Positions 18,066 through 27,523 of a stretch of DNA of 64,000 bases are shown piece by piece. The notes below the pieces were generated by a model that did no database searches, was not told where the DNA came from, and worked only from the letters and a program-made list of their open reading frames with translations. Both the position numbers and the translations under genes were made by a program. The first letter of the stretch is position 1, and the number at the start of each line of letters is the position of its first letter. The stretch is from NCBI GenBank assembly GCA_963755755.1, contig CAVWLJ010000006.1, positions 62,001 through 126,000 on the forward strand. The letters run 5' to 3'. The stretch comes from DATKNA01 sp963755755 (lineage in GTDB: Bacteria > Actinomycetota > Actinomycetes > Actinomycetales > Kineosporiaceae).

Positions 18066-19046
18066 GTGATCGACCAGCAGAATGGCCGGGTGGCTCCCCC
18101 CAGCGGCGACACGGACACCCAGCCCGTTCCGGACCCCACCCGCGATCCCGGCGTCCTCGCCGGGCAGCCCGGCCAGGACGACGCCGAACGCGACGCCCTC
18201 GCCGGCCTGCTCCGCGTCCTCGACCTCGCCCCGCACCCGGACGGGGAGCCCGACACCTTCGTCGGCGAGAGCCAGCCGCAGCCGTGGGGCCGGGTGTTCG
18301 GCGGGCAGGTCCTCGCCCAGTCGCTGGCCGCGGCCCAGCGCACCGTCGTCCCCGAACGGCCCGTGCACTCGATGCACGGCTACTTCCTGCGGGCGGGCGA
18401 CTCGAGCGAGCCGATCGTCTTCGCGGTGGAACGGCTGCGTGACGGGCGGTCGTTCTCGGCGCGCCGGGTGCACGCCCTGCAGTTCGGGCGGCCGATCCTC
18501 TCGATGATCGCGTCGTTCCAGTCCCCCGCGGAGGGCCTGGACCATCAGATGCCGATGCCCGACGTGCCCGCGCCGGAGTCGCTGCCGACGATCGGCGAGC
18601 ACTACGCCGGTCTCGACACCGTCGACGCCCGGTACTGGACGCGGCAGCGCCCGATGGACCTGCGCCACGTGGAGCCGCCGGTCTACCTCCGGCCGGACCC
18701 GGAGCGGCGCACGCAGCAGGCGGTGTGGATGCGCGCCGTCGGGCGGCTCCCGGACGATCCCGCGCTGCACGCCGCCGTACTCGCCTACGCCAGCGACTAC
18801 TCGCTGCTCGAGCCGGTGCTCCGCGGGCACGGCCGGGCCTGGTCCGAGCCCGGTCTCAAGGCGGCCAGCCTCGACCACGCCATGTGGTGGCACCGGCACG
18901 GGCGGGCCGACGAGTGGCTGCTCTACGTCCAGGACAGCCCGAGCGCCCAGGGTGCACGCGGTCTCGGCATCGGCCGGCTGTACACCCGCGACGGCGTCCT
19001 CGTCGCCTCGGTCGCTCAGGAGGGCATGCTCCGCGTCCCCTCCTGA
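18066..19046 (+). CDS. tesB: acyl-CoA thioesterase II
   Basis: About 326 residues with the double hot-dog fold of TesB, which hydrolyses medium- and long-chain acyl-CoA in the cytoplasm. Recognisable stretches are PQPWGRVFGGQVLAQSLAAA, VHSMHGYFLRAGD, the catalytic Asp region AYASDYSLLEPVL, and SLDHAMWWHR. The start is uncertain between GTG 18066 and GTG 18090; neither has a strong ribosome site, and the first 30 residues are Pro/Asp-rich and unconserved. A strong terminator follows five bases after the stop. Confidence 0.92.
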   Translation: MIDQQNGRVAPPSGDTDTQPVPDPTRDPGVLAGQPGQDDAERDALAGLLRVLDLAPHPDGEPDTFVGESQPQPWGRVFGGQVLAQSLAAAQRTVVPERPVHSMHGYFLRAGDSSEPIVFAVERLRDGRSFSARRVHALQFGRPILSMIASFQSPAEGLDHQMPMPDVPAPESLPTIGEHYAGLDTVDARYWTRQRPMDLRHVEPPVYLRPDPERRTQQAVWMRAVGRLPDDPALHAAVLAYASDYSLLEPVLRGHGRAWSEPGLKAASLDHAMWWHRHGRADEWLLYVQDSPSAQGARGLGIGRLYTRDGVLVASVAQEGMLRVPS

Positions 19047-19050
19047 GCGC

Positions 19051-19104
19051 AAACAGCCGCCGCGGCCGCACGAGGGAGCGTCGTGCGGCCGCGGCGGCCT
19101 GTTT
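19051..19104 (+). terminator. strong hairpin terminator after tesB
   Basis: AAACAGCCGCCGCGGCCGCACGA (19051-19073, quoted in part: arm AAACAGCCGCCGCGGCCGC) pairs with TCGTGCGGCCGCGGCGGCC-TGTTT with a single bulged C. The arm has ~23 pairs and a 7-base loop. A/T runs on both outer sides make it usable in either direction. Confidence 0.88.
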
Positions 19105-19140
19105 CCAGCGGGCGGCGAGCCGGAAAGACACCGCCCGCCT

Positions 19141-19176
19141 CGGCGCAGGAGCGGAGGGGGAGGCCCTCCTGCGCCG
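19141..19176 (-). terminator. hairpin terminator after the HtrA-like gene
   Basis: CGGCGCAGGAG (19141-19151) and CTCCTGCGCCG (19166-19176) are perfect complements around a 14-base loop. The hairpin lies 15 bases downstream of the minus-strand stop at 19192. Confidence 0.7.
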
Positions 19177-19191
19177 GCTCTGAGCTCGCGA

Positions 19192-20504
19192 TCAGCCGTT
19201 GGCTGCAGGCTTGGCCGCGAGCGTGAGGTGGAGGACCTGCTGCTTGTCGCCGCGGACGACGGTCAGGTCGACCGTCCCTCCGGGGCGCTGGGAGCGGACC
19301 TGGGCCACGAGGGAGTTGGCCCCTTCGAGCGGCCGGCCGTCGACGGCGATGATCGCGTCCTTGGCCTGCAGCCCGCCCTTCGCGGCGGGGCTGCCCGGGG
19401 TCACCGTGCCGACGACGGCGGCGGACCGCTGCGCGCCGTCGAGGCTCGCGGTGCCGTCGGCCAGGGTCACGCCGAGGTAGGCGTGCTGGACGTGGCCGCC
19501 GTTGATCAGCTGCTGCGCGACGTCCTTCGCCTCGTTGGCGGGGATGGCGAAGCCGAGGCCGATGCTGCCCGCCTGGCCGCCCTGGGAGGCGCCGAGGGAG
19601 GCGATCGACGACGTGATGCCGATGACGCGGCCGCCGGAGTCGACCAGGGCTCCGCCGCTGTTGCCGGGGTTGACCGCGGCGTCGGTCTGGATCGCGTCGG
19701 TGACGACCTGCTCGCCCTGCGGCTGAGCCTGGCCGGCGCCGCCCTGCGGGGCCTGCTGCTGCGGGCCTGCTGCTGCGGGGCCTGCTGCTGCGGGTCCTGC
19801 TGCTGCGGGGCCTCCGCGGCGGTGGTGACGGGACGGTTCAGCGCGCTGACGACACCGGTCGTCGTGGTGCTGGACAGGCCGAGCGGGTTCCCGATCGCCA
19901 TGACCGGGTCGCCGACCTTGACCTGCGAGGAGTCGGCGAAGGTGGCGGGCACCAGGTCGCGCGGCGGCTGCTGGACGGCGAGGACCGCGAGGTCCGTCGA
20001 GGGGTCCGTACCGACGATCGTGGCCTTGTACGTCCGCCCGTCCTGGAGGACGACGGAGATCGTGGCGCCGGAACCGGCGCCGGCGGCGACCACGTGGTTG
20101 TTGGTCAGTACCCGCCCGGTGGTGTCCAGGACGACGCCCGAACCCTCGTCACCGCTGCCGTCGGCGGTCTGCACCCGGACGGAGACGACGCTGGGCTTCA
20201 CGGCCGCCGCGGTGGCGACCCAGTTCGGGGCCGTCGTGCTGCCCTTGACCAGCGGGGCGCTCTGCGACGCGGAGGCCGACGTCGAGGAGGTCGCGGCGTC
20301 CGCCGGGCTCCCGAAGGCGTTGAGGGCGCCCACGGTTCCGAGGCTGGCGAGGATCGCGGCGCCGGCGGCGACGGCGACCGCGCCGACCCAGCCCGGCCGG
20401 GAGGGCTCGCGTCGCCCGGTGGCCGCAGGCATACCGGTTGTGGAGCCGGTGTCCGTCGCCGGAGGCGTGGGGGTGTCGATGACAGGGGTGGTGGGGGGCG
20501 TCAT
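19192..20504 (-). CDS. HtrA/DegP-like membrane-anchored serine protease with PDZ domain, one frameshift
   Basis: About 437 residues in the restored frame. ATG 20504 has an ideal ribosome site (AAGGAG, five bases upstream). The layout is a Pro/Thr-rich cytoplasmic N-terminus, one membrane segment (~residues 38-60, VGAVAVAAGAAILASLGTVG), a trypsin-like domain and a C-terminal PDZ domain. The triad is readable: His in TNNHVVA, Asp in STDLAVLAV, and Ser in VNPGNSGGALV. The PDZ domain begins at HAYLGVTLAD. The frame is broken in a Gln-rich linker built of 15-bp repeats, where the copy at 19752-19765 is one G short. The product should be an extracytoplasmic quality-control protease. Confidence 0.9.
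19752..19810 (-). repeat. four 14/15-bp tandem repeats coding a PQQQ linker in the HtrA-like gene
   Basis: Plus-strand units: CCTGCTGCTGCGGG (19752-19765, 14 bases), then CCTGCTGCTGCGGG plus G, T and G (19766-19780, 19781-19795, 19796-19810). On the coding strand each 15-base unit reads Pro-Gln-Gln-Gln-(Ala/Asp). The 14-base copy breaks the frame of the protease. Confidence 0.92.
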
Positions 20505-20690
20505 GCCGCTCCTTCGTTGGGCTTCTGATGAAGGAGTCAACATGAGCAGCCTGAGCGTCCACTGAGAGCCTGCTGGACGTTCGCAGCATGTCTGCTGGAC
20601 GAAACGTGAGAGCAGGACGAGGCCCTGTCCCCCGGCCGGCACCCGGGGGCAGACTGGAAGTCAGGGGCAGGCACGGAAGGGTGGTGGGGC

Positions 20691-22085
20691 ATGGCGACCA
20701 CGACGCAGCCGGAGGTCCGCGCCCTCGGGCCGGACGTCGACGGCGGTGTCCGGTTCTCCATGACCGGCCGGCTGCTGTTCTCGGACCTGCGGCAGGTGCC
20801 GCGCCGCGCGGCGCGGCTCGTGTCGGCCGCGGACGGCGTGGCGCGGATGCGCGGCCGGCTGCTGCCCGTGGCCGTCGTCGCCGATCCCGCGCTCGCCCGC
20901 ACGATCCTCACCCGGCCGACCGGCTTCGGTCAGGGCCGGGGCATACGGGCCCTCGCGATCACCTTCGGGCAGGGGCTGCTGACCAGCCAGGGCGAGCTGC
21001 ACCGGCGGCAGCGACGACTCGTCCAGCCGGCGTTCCACGCGCGGCGACTCGTCGCCTACGCGGAGGACGCCGTCCGCCTGGCCGACGCGCGCTCCCGGGA
21101 ATGGCGGGACCGCGTGGGTGCCGAGGGCGGCGCGGTGGACATCGCCGCGGAGATGTCCTCGCTGACGCTGGAGTTCGTCGGCCGGACCCTGTTCGGCACC
21201 GACGTCCGCGACGAGGTGGCCATCGTCTCGGACGCGACCCAGAACCTGCTCGAGGTCTTCCCGACGCTGATGTCACCGCGCGGGATGCTCATGGCCCGGT
21301 TCCCGACCCCGTTCCGCCGCCGGCTGCGGCGGGAGATCGCCCGGCTCGACGGCGTCGTCGAGCGGGTCGTCGCGACGCGCGGCACGACCGGCGACACCGG
21401 TGACGTCGTCTCCATGCTGCTCGCCGTCCGCGACGAGGAGACCGGTGAGGGCATGCCCGCGCGGCAGGTCCGCGACGAGGTGCTCACGCTGCTGCTCGCC
21501 GGCCACGAGACGACCGCGGTCGCCCTGTCGTGGGCCTGGTACGAGCTGTTCCGGACGCCGTCGGCGCGGGCCGCCCTGGACGCCGAGCTCGCCGGCGACA
21601 CCGCGCGCGAAGCGATCGCCGCCGCGGCCTGGGACCGGCTGCCCGTGACCCGCGCCGTCGTCGCCGAGACGCTGAGGCTCCACCCGCCGGCGTACATCCT
21701 CGGTCGCCGCCCGACCGAGGACGTGGTGGTCGAGAAGTACCGGTTCCGCAAGGGCAGCGCCGTGGTCATCTCGCCCTACGCGCTGCACCGCGACGAGCGC
21801 AGCTGGGGCCCGGACGCCGGGGAGTTCCGGCACAGCCGGTGGCTCCGGGAGGACGGCACGTTCGACGAGTCCGCACCGGGTCAGCCGCGCGGGGCGTACC
21901 TGCCGTTCGGTGCGGGGTCGCGCATGTGCATCGGCGCCGGTTTCGCCGTGATGGAGGCGGTCCTGCTGCTCGCCCGGCTCGCGACGGACTGGCGGGTGGA
22001 GTTCGCCGCCGACTTCACGCCGAAGCCCCGGCCGGCAGTGACCTACCGGCCGGGGCCGATGCCCGCGAGATTGCTGGCGCGCTGA
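20691..22085 (+). CDS. cytochrome P450
   Basis: 464 residues and intact. Heme-thiolate monooxygenase. Motifs are the I-helix AGHETT (residues 270-275), the K-helix ETLRLHPP (ExxR), and the heme-binding FGAGSRMCIG with the ligand Cys413. Length and sequence resemble the soluble class with long N-termini (CYP102-like heme domains and fatty-acid or terpene hydroxylases) more than the short 400-residue actinobacterial CYPs. No ferredoxin or reductase gene is adjacent. The substrate is not predictable. ATG 20691 follows a GGAAGGGTGG stretch. Confidence 0.93.
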   Translation: MATTTQPEVRALGPDVDGGVRFSMTGRLLFSDLRQVPRRAARLVSAADGVARMRGRLLPVAVVADPALARTILTRPTGFGQGRGIRALAITFGQGLLTSQGELHRRQRRLVQPAFHARRLVAYAEDAVRLADARSREWRDRVGAEGGAVDIAAEMSSLTLEFVGRTLFGTDVRDEVAIVSDATQNLLEVFPTLMSPRGMLMARFPTPFRRRLRREIARLDGVVERVVATRGTTGDTGDVVSMLLAVRDEETGEGMPARQVRDEVLTLLLAGHETTAVALSWAWYELFRTPSARAALDAELAGDTAREAIAAAAWDRLPVTRAVVAETLRLHPPAYILGRRPTEDVVVEKYRFRKGSAVVISPYALHRDERSWGPDAGEFRHSRWLREDGTFDESAPGQPRGAYLPFGAGSRMCIGAGFAVMEAVLLLARLATDWRVEFAADFTPKPRPAVTYRPGPMPARLLAR

Positions 22086-22097
22086 GCGGAGCTCGGA

Positions 22098-22520
22098 TCA
22101 GCGCCGCGCCGCCTTGTCGGCGAACAGCCCGGCGGCGAGGAGCACGATGCCGCTGACCAGGTGCAGCACGTTGTCGGCACCGTTGAGCGCGAGGATGTTG
22201 GCGCTGCTGTTCAGGATGAACAGCCCGATGATCCCGACGACGAGGTAGACCGCGCCGACCGCCGTGTTCGCGGCTCGGGCCGCCGAGACGCCGCCCCGGG
22301 CGCCGACCAGCAGCAGGATGCCCACGAGCAGGTGGACGATGTTGTGCAGCGGGTTGACCTGGAAGCCCAGCAGCGAGCCGCCGTCGCGGTCGGCGAAGCT
22401 GTGGCCGGGCGTGACGAACCAGCCGAGGATGCCCATGAGCAGGAAGATCGCGCCGACGACGTACGCGACCTTCTGGTTCACCGAGGTGTCGGTGCGAGTG
22501 GTGCTGGCCGAGGTGGCCAT
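22098..22520 (-). CDS. DUF4383 four-helix membrane protein
   Basis: 140 residues with four predicted membrane helices (residues ~18-37, ~57-75, ~85-103 and ~113-133). The DUF4383 pattern NPLHNIVHLLVG recurs as a diverged NVLHLVSG in the second half, a small internal duplication. The function of this actinobacterial family is unknown. It is intact and convergent with the P450 gene. Confidence 0.88.
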   Translation of the reverse strand: MATSASTTRTDTSVNQKVAYVVGAIFLLMGILGWFVTPGHSFADRDGGSLLGFQVNPLHNIVHLLVGILLLVGARGGVSAARAANTAVGAVYLVVGIIGLFILNSSANILALNGADNVLHLVSGIVLLAAGLFADKAARR

Positions 22521-22601
22521 CCGGAACCTCCGTGGATAGTGCGAGCTGCTGAATCGCGGCTGCCTCTACCCACGGGCCGGTCCGTCATGCCGCCGTCGTG
22601 G

Positions 22602-23015
22602 TCAGCCCTGCGGCTGCCCGATGTTGACCAGCCACGGGATGCCGTAGCGATCCGTGCACATCCCGAACTCGTCGCCCCACACCTGCTTCTCCAGGGGCAT
22701 CGTCACCGTCCCGCCGGACGAGAGCTTCTCCCAGTGGTCGCGCAGGGTCTCGTCGTCCCCGCTGAGGCTGACGGCGATGCTGCCGTTCGGTGCCGCGTAG
22801 TCCATGCCGGGCGGGGTGTCGGAGGCCATCAGCGTGAAGCCGCTCGGCGTCTCGAGCTGGGCGTGCATCACCTTGTCGGCCCCGGGTCCGTCCGGCATCC
22901 CGGACTCCCCGAACGTGCTCACGTTCAGGTCGCCACCGAAGACGCTCCGGTAGAACTCCATCGCCTCTCGCGCGTCGCCGTTGAAGCTCAGGTAGGGGTT
23001 GAGCCGGGAGGTCAT
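22602..23015 (-). CDS. VOC family protein (PhnB-like)
   Basis: 137 residues. Glyoxalase/vicinal-oxygen-chelate fold of the PhnB/YjdN subgroup: LNPYLSFNGDAREAMEFYRSVFGG, VMHAQLETPSGFTLMASDTP, and a C-terminal WGDEFGMCTDRYGIPWLVNI (first segment quoted as LNPYLSFNGDAREAMEFYRS only in part here). ATG 23015 has AAGGAG eight bases upstream. The enzymatic activity of this subgroup is generally unproven. A second member lies at 55441-55869. Confidence 0.88.
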   Translation of the reverse strand: MTSRLNPYLSFNGDAREAMEFYRSVFGGDLNVSTFGESGMPDGPGADKVMHAQLETPSGFTLMASDTPPGMDYAAPNGSIAVSLSGDDETLRDHWEKLSSGGTVTMPLEKQVWGDEFGMCTDRYGIPWLVNIGQPQG

Positions 23016-23100
23016 CGCTTCTCCTTCGTCAGGCGCCGATGTCAGGACGCATAGCACCGTAGTGCCGCCGTCCGACGAACGGGAGGGACGCAGACGCTCC

Positions 23101-23135
23101 GGCGCCCGCGTCCCTGGTCAGGGAACGCGGGCGCC
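23101..23135 (-). terminator. hairpin terminator after ettA
   Basis: GGCGCCCGCGTCCCT (23101-23115) pairs with AGGGAACGCGGGCGCC (23120-23135), with one bulged base and a four-base loop. It lies just downstream of the minus-strand stop at 23149 and upstream of the VOC gene start. Confidence 0.82.
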
Positions 23136-23148
23136 TGCGAGCACTGCG

Positions 23149-24826
23149 TCAGTCGCGCGTGAGCTTCCGGTGCGTCACGCGGTGCGGGCGCGCCGCCTCG
23201 ATGCCGAGACGCGCGACCTTGTTCTCCTCGTAGCCGGCGAAGTTGCCCTCGAACCAGAACCAGCTCGCGGGGTTCTCGTCGTCCCCCTCGTAGGCGAGGA
23301 TGTGCGTCGCCACCCGGTCGAGGAACCAGCGGTCGTGGCTGACCACGACGGCGCAGCCGGGGAAGTCCAGCAGCGCGTTCTCGAGCGAGCCGAGGGTCTC
23401 GACGTCCAGGTCGTTCGTCGGCTCGTCGAGCAGGAGCAGGTTGCCGCCCTGCTTGAGCGTGAGCGCGAGGTTGAGCCGGTTCCGCTCGCCGCCGGAGAGG
23501 ACGCCGGCCGGCTTCTGCTGGTCCGGCCCCTTGAAGCCGAACGCGGAGACGTAGGCCCGCGACGGCATCTCGACGTTGCCGACCTTGATGTAGTCGAGCC
23601 CGTCGGAGACGGTCTCCCAGACGTTCTTCTTCGGGTCCAGCCCGGCGCGGGACTGGTCCACGTAGGCGATCTTGACGGTCTCGCCGATCTTCAGATCCCC
23701 GCCGTCCAGGTCCTCGAGGCCGACGATGGTCTTGAACAGCGTGGTCTTGCCGACGCCGTTGGGCCCGATGACGCCGACGATGCCGTTCCTCGGCAGCGAG
23801 AACGACAGGTCGTCGATGAGGAGCCGGTCGCCGAAGCCCTTGCGCAGGCTGCGACGCCTCGATGACGACGTTGCCCAGGCGCGGGCCCGGCGGGATCTGG
23901 ATCTCCTCGAAGTCCAGCTTGCGGGTGCGCTCCGCCTCGGCGGCCATCTCCTCGTAGCGGGCGAGACGGCTCCTGCTCTTGGTCTGCCGGCCCTTGGCGT
24001 TCTGCCGGACCCACTCCAGCTCGTCCTTGAGCCGCCTGGCCAGCTTGGCGTCCTTCTTGCCCTGGACCTGCAGGCGCTCCTGCTTCTTCTCGAGGTAGGT
24101 GGAGTAGTTGCCCTCGTAGGGGTAGGCGCGACCGCGGTCGAGCTCGAGGATCCACTGCGCGACGTTGTCGAGGAAGTACCGGTCGTGGGTGACCGCGAGC
24201 ACGGCGCCGGCGTAGGCGGCGAGGTGCTGCTCGAGCCACTGCACGCTCTCGGCGTCCAGGTGGTTGGTGGGCTCGTCGAGGAGCAGCAGGTCCGGCTTGC
24301 TCAGCAGCAGCTTGCACAGCGCGACCCGGCGGCGCTCACCGCCGGAGAGCACCGTGACGTCGGCGTCCGGCGGGGGGCAGCGCAGGGCGTCCATCGCCTG
24401 CTCGAGCTGGGAGTCGATGTCCCACGCGTCGGCGGCGTCGATCGCCTCCTGCAGCGTGCCCATCTCCTCCATGAGCTCGTCGGAGTACTCGACCGCCATC
24501 TTCTCGGCGATCTCGTTGTACCGGTCGAGCTTGACCTTGACCTCGCCCAGGCCTTCCTGGACGTTGCCCAGGACGTCCTTGTCCTCGTTGAGCTCGGGCT
24601 CCTGCATGAGGATGCCGACGGAGTAGCCCGGGGAGAGGAAGGCGTCGCCGTTGCTCGGCTGGTCGAGCCCCGCCATGATCTTGAGCACGCTGGACTTGCC
24701 CGCGCCGTTGGGACCGACGACGCCGATCTTCGCGCCCGGGTAGAACGCGAGCGTGACGTCGTCGAGGATCACCTTGTCGCCGTGGGCTTTGCGCGCTTTG
24801 CGCATGGTGTAGATGAACTCGGCCAT
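23149..24826 (-). CDS. ettA: energy-dependent translational throttle protein, ABC-F family, one frameshift
   Basis: About 559 residues in the restored frame, the standard EttA length. It has two ABC ATPase domains. The first (MAEFIYTMRKARKAHGDK, Walker A GPNGAGKS, signature LSGGERRR, Walker B LLLLDEPTNHLD) is intact. The second has Walker A GPNGVGKT, LSGGERNR and DEPTNDLD. They are joined by a linker rich in Lys/Arg. The frame changes once near 23857, between GNVVIEA and RKGFGDRLLIDDL, where one extra base restores the protein. EttA binds the ribosomal E site and gates the first peptide bond by ATP/ADP ratio. It is highly conserved, so the break is probably a sequence error. Confidence 0.93.
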
Positions 24827-25031
24827 ACCTTCCACCGTACCTGTTCGTCGATCGCCGCCCGTCTGGCCGCGGACGCCGAGAGGAGCCAACGCCCTGCACC
24901 GCCGGCGTATGCCGGAGCCCCCTCCGGGCGTAGCGTCGAGGTGCCGTCGGTTCTCCGTGCCTCGCCGATCAAGGCGAGGCCGTCCTCGGTTCTCGACCGA
25001 CTCGGGCCCTGTCGCCCGGTGGGGCGGACCG

Positions 25032-25775
25032 ATGGCACAGCCACCCGATCCCGCCGTCGACCTCGTCGCGGCCTTCAGCCGGCTGCAGGCGCTGACCCTG
25101 GACACGCCGCGGGTCGGGGAGTTCCTCTCCGAGCTCGCCGGCCTCGCGCCTCAGCTCGCGGGTCCGCCGCTGTCGGGCAGCGTGACGATCCGCGGCGAGC
25201 ACGAGGCGTTCACCGCCGCCTCGAGCGACGCCTTCGCGTACTCCATGGACGAGACGCAGTACGACGGCCACGAGGGCCCGTGCCTGGAGGCGCTGCGCAC
25301 CGGGCGCATCGTCCACGTTCCGGACATGGGTAGCGAGAGCCGCTGGCCGCGCTACACCCCGGACGCCGCCGCCGCGGGGGTCCGCTCGTCGCTCTCCCTG
25401 CCGCTCTCCGTCGGCGCGGACACGATCGGCGCGCTCAACCTGTACTGCACGCTGCCGGACGGGTTCGACGAACGGCTGCGCCAGATCCTCACGGTCTTCG
25501 CGGCACAGGCCGCGGCCGCCCTGGCCATGGTTCTCCGCCAGGCCCGGCAGGGCGAGATCAGCGCCCAGCTGGAGCAGGCTCTCGCCTCACGGACGACCAT
25601 CGACCAGGCGCTGGGGATCCTCATGGCTCAGCAGCGGTGCACGGCCGAACACGCGTTCGGGCTGCTGAAGGCCCACTCCCAGAACACCAACCGCAAGATC
25701 CGCGACGTCGCCGAGGACATCGTCCGGCGGGTGTCGGGAGAGCCCGCGCAACCCGGCCGGCCGTTTGCGCCATGA
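25032..25775 (+). CDS. GAF-ANTAR two-domain regulator
   Basis: 247 residues. A GAF domain (~30-165, with YDGHEGPCLEALRTGRIVHV and SSLSLPLSVG) is followed by an ANTAR domain (~180-235, LEQALASRTTIDQALGILMA). ANTAR domains bind dual-hexaloop RNA and act in antitermination; the GAF domain would sense a ligand or redox state. ATG 25032 precedes the first helix. It is the first of three same-strand signalling genes (GAF-ANTAR, STAS, RsbW-like). The ANTAR end is separated from the STAS start by ~100 bases. Two further intact family members lie at 49.3-51.0 kb. Confidence 0.9.
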   Translation: MAQPPDPAVDLVAAFSRLQALTLDTPRVGEFLSELAGLAPQLAGPPLSGSVTIRGEHEAFTAASSDAFAYSMDETQYDGHEGPCLEALRTGRIVHVPDMGSESRWPRYTPDAAAAGVRSSLSLPLSVGADTIGALNLYCTLPDGFDERLRQILTVFAAQAAAALAMVLRQARQGEISAQLEQALASRTTIDQALGILMAQQRCTAEHAFGLLKAHSQNTNRKIRDVAEDIVRRVSGEPAQPGRPFAP

Positions 25776-25881
25776 GGGCGGAATCGCGCATAGGATGACT
25801 GCCGGGTTGGGAGGCAGCCCGGCGCTTCTTCGCGCAGACGATCCGGCGAAGCTCCGGTCCGTGGTTCTCCTGGGAGTGTGT

Positions 25882-26223
25882 GTGTCCGCTCGACCCGGCC
25901 CCGTCGGCTCCCCGCCTCTCCGCCTGCACGGCGATCTGGATCTGGTGTCGGTGCCCGACCTCGAACGGCAACTCGCGGACCTGCTCACCCGAGGCACCGA
26001 CCGCCTCGTCGTCGACCTCACCGACGTCTCGTTCTGCGACGTGGCGGGGCTGAACACGCTGCTCCGCGCGGACCGGGAGCTCCGCGCGGCCGGCGGCCGC
26101 CTGGTTCTGGTCCGCCCCTGCCCGTCCCTGGCCCTCATGCTCGAGGCCCTCGGGCTGGACGAGCGGGTCACCGTCGAGCCCGCCGCTCGCCCGCGCCGTG
26201 AGGACGTGTCGGATATACGGTGA
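25882..26223 (+). CDS. STAS-domain anti-anti-sigma factor-like protein
   Basis: About 113 residues, a single STAS domain (LRLHGDLDLVSVPDLERQL, LVVDLTDVSFCDVAGLNTLL). Such proteins normally bind the unphosphorylated RsbW-type kinase and free a sigma factor. The usual phosphorylation motif D-S-S-G is D-V-A-G here, so the canonical Ser is missing. Start chosen: GTG 25882, five bases after GGGAG; GTG 25876 is also possible, and the open frame extends further upstream without family sequence. It lies 46 bases before the RsbW-like gene, its likely partner. Confidence 0.85.
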   Translation: MSARPGPVGSPPLRLHGDLDLVSVPDLERQLADLLTRGTDRLVVDLTDVSFCDVAGLNTLLRADRELRAAGGRLVLVRPCPSLALMLEALGLDERVTVEPAARPRREDVSDIR

Positions 26224-26269
26224 CGAAACGGCGGTCCGCCGTGTCCCTCGGGTTAGGACGTCCCCGTTC

Positions 26270-26668
26270 ATGGGCACCCCGCGTGGTGTGCTGCCGCTGC
26301 CGTCGACGCCTCAGGCGGCCGGACTCGCCAGGGACCACGTGCGCGCGCTCGGCTCGGCGTGGTCGCCCCAGGGTCTGGAGACCGTCCTGCTCGCCGTCAG
26401 CGAGGCCGTGACCAACGCGGTGCGGTACGGACGCGGCGACATCGGACTGGACGTGCGGGTCGACGACGGCGTCGTGCGGATCGAGGTCAGCGACGCCAAC
26501 CCCGAGGCGCCGCACCGGCGGCCTCGCTCCGGCGACGGACTGGCCGAGGGCGGTCTCGGGCTGCACCTGCTCGACGCGATCACGCAGGACTGGGGGACCT
26601 CCGCCCGCCCGGACGGACCGGGCAAGACCGTCTGGATGGAGCTGCGGCCGCCGCCGGCCGGTGCCTGA
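26270..26668 (+). CDS. RsbW-like ATP-binding anti-sigma factor kinase
   Basis: 132 residues with a HATPase_c_2 (GHKL) domain. The N-box is LAVSEAVTNAVRYG, the G1-like turn is VSDANP, and the G2 box is GGLGLHLLDAI. The domain fills the whole protein. The expected role is to bind a sigma factor or an anti-anti-sigma protein and phosphorylate the latter. It sits just downstream of the STAS gene. ATG 26270 is the only start that leaves the helix-strand N-terminus intact. No sigma-factor gene is adjacent. Confidence 0.9.
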   Translation: MGTPRGVLPLPSTPQAAGLARDHVRALGSAWSPQGLETVLLAVSEAVTNAVRYGRGDIGLDVRVDDGVVRIEVSDANPEAPHRRPRSGDGLAEGGLGLHLLDAITQDWGTSARPDGPGKTVWMELRPPPAGA

Positions 26669-26703
26669 GCGGCGCGGTCGCGTCCTCGCCCAGACTGTGG
26701 CGG

Positions 26704-27456
26704 GTGGACGGCGCCGACGACGAGTACGACGAGTACACGGACGCGGCGTTCGCGCGGCTGTACGACGCGGAGAACCCGTGGCACCCGATGGACGACGCCT
26801 ACCAGCGGCTCGACCTCGCCGCGTCGTCGGTGCTCGACGTGGGCTGCGGAACCGGCGCCCGCCTCGCCCGGACCCGTGAGCTCGGGCATTCCGGCCGTCT
26901 GGTCGGCGTCGACCCGGCCGAGCCGATGCTCGCGGTGGCCCGGGCCCGCTGTCCGGCGGTCACGTGGATCCGCGGCGACGCACGGACGCTCGACCTCGGC
27001 GAGCGCTTCGCGCTGGTGACGATGACGGGCCATGCGTTCCAGCTGCTCCTGGACGACGACGCCGTCCGCGCGGCGCTGCGCACCTTCCACCGCCACCTCG
27101 AACCCGGCGGGCTGCTCGCCTTCGAGACGCGCAACCCCGCGCCGCGCCCCTGGACGGCGTGGGTGCCGGCGCTCACCCGCGTCCGGATCGTCGCGCCCGA
27201 CGGCGAGCCGTTCGCGTCGTGGTTCGACGACCCGGTCGAGCACGACGGGGACCTCGTCGACGTCACCCACGTCGTGCGCTCCCTGCGCTCGGGGCACGAG
27301 CGGAGGTTCCGCAGCACGCTGCGGTTCGTCGACCCCGAGCACCTGCGCGACCTGCTCGGCGAGGCGGGCTTCGTCGTGGAGAGCTGGTCCGGCGACTGGG
27401 ACGGCTCGCCGGTCCTCCCGACGAGTCCGGAGGTCGTCGTCCTCGCTCGCAGCTGA
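26704..27456 (+). CDS. class I SAM-dependent methyltransferase
   Basis: 250 residues and intact. Rossmann-type methyltransferase with SAM-binding motif I VLDVGCGTGARLA (~residues 42-54), VGVDPAEPML (motif II), a GDART loop, and LEPGGLLAFETRNP (post-motif). The substrate is unknown. GTG 26704 gives an acidic start (VDGADDEYDEYTD). It follows the RsbW-like gene by 35 bases in the same direction. Confidence 0.88.
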   Translation: MDGADDEYDEYTDAAFARLYDAENPWHPMDDAYQRLDLAASSVLDVGCGTGARLARTRELGHSGRLVGVDPAEPMLAVARARCPAVTWIRGDARTLDLGERFALVTMTGHAFQLLLDDDAVRAALRTFHRHLEPGGLLAFETRNPAPRPWTAWVPALTRVRIVAPDGEPFASWFDDPVEHDGDLVDVTHVVRSLRSGHERRFRSTLRFVDPEHLRDLLGEAGFVVESWSGDWDGSPVLPTSPEVVVLARS

Positions 27457-27523
27457 CCGAGCGGGGCGCCCGAGGCCGGTCCACCCTGGAAGGCGGCACA
27501 TTCCGTCGCGTCCCGGAGGCGTC

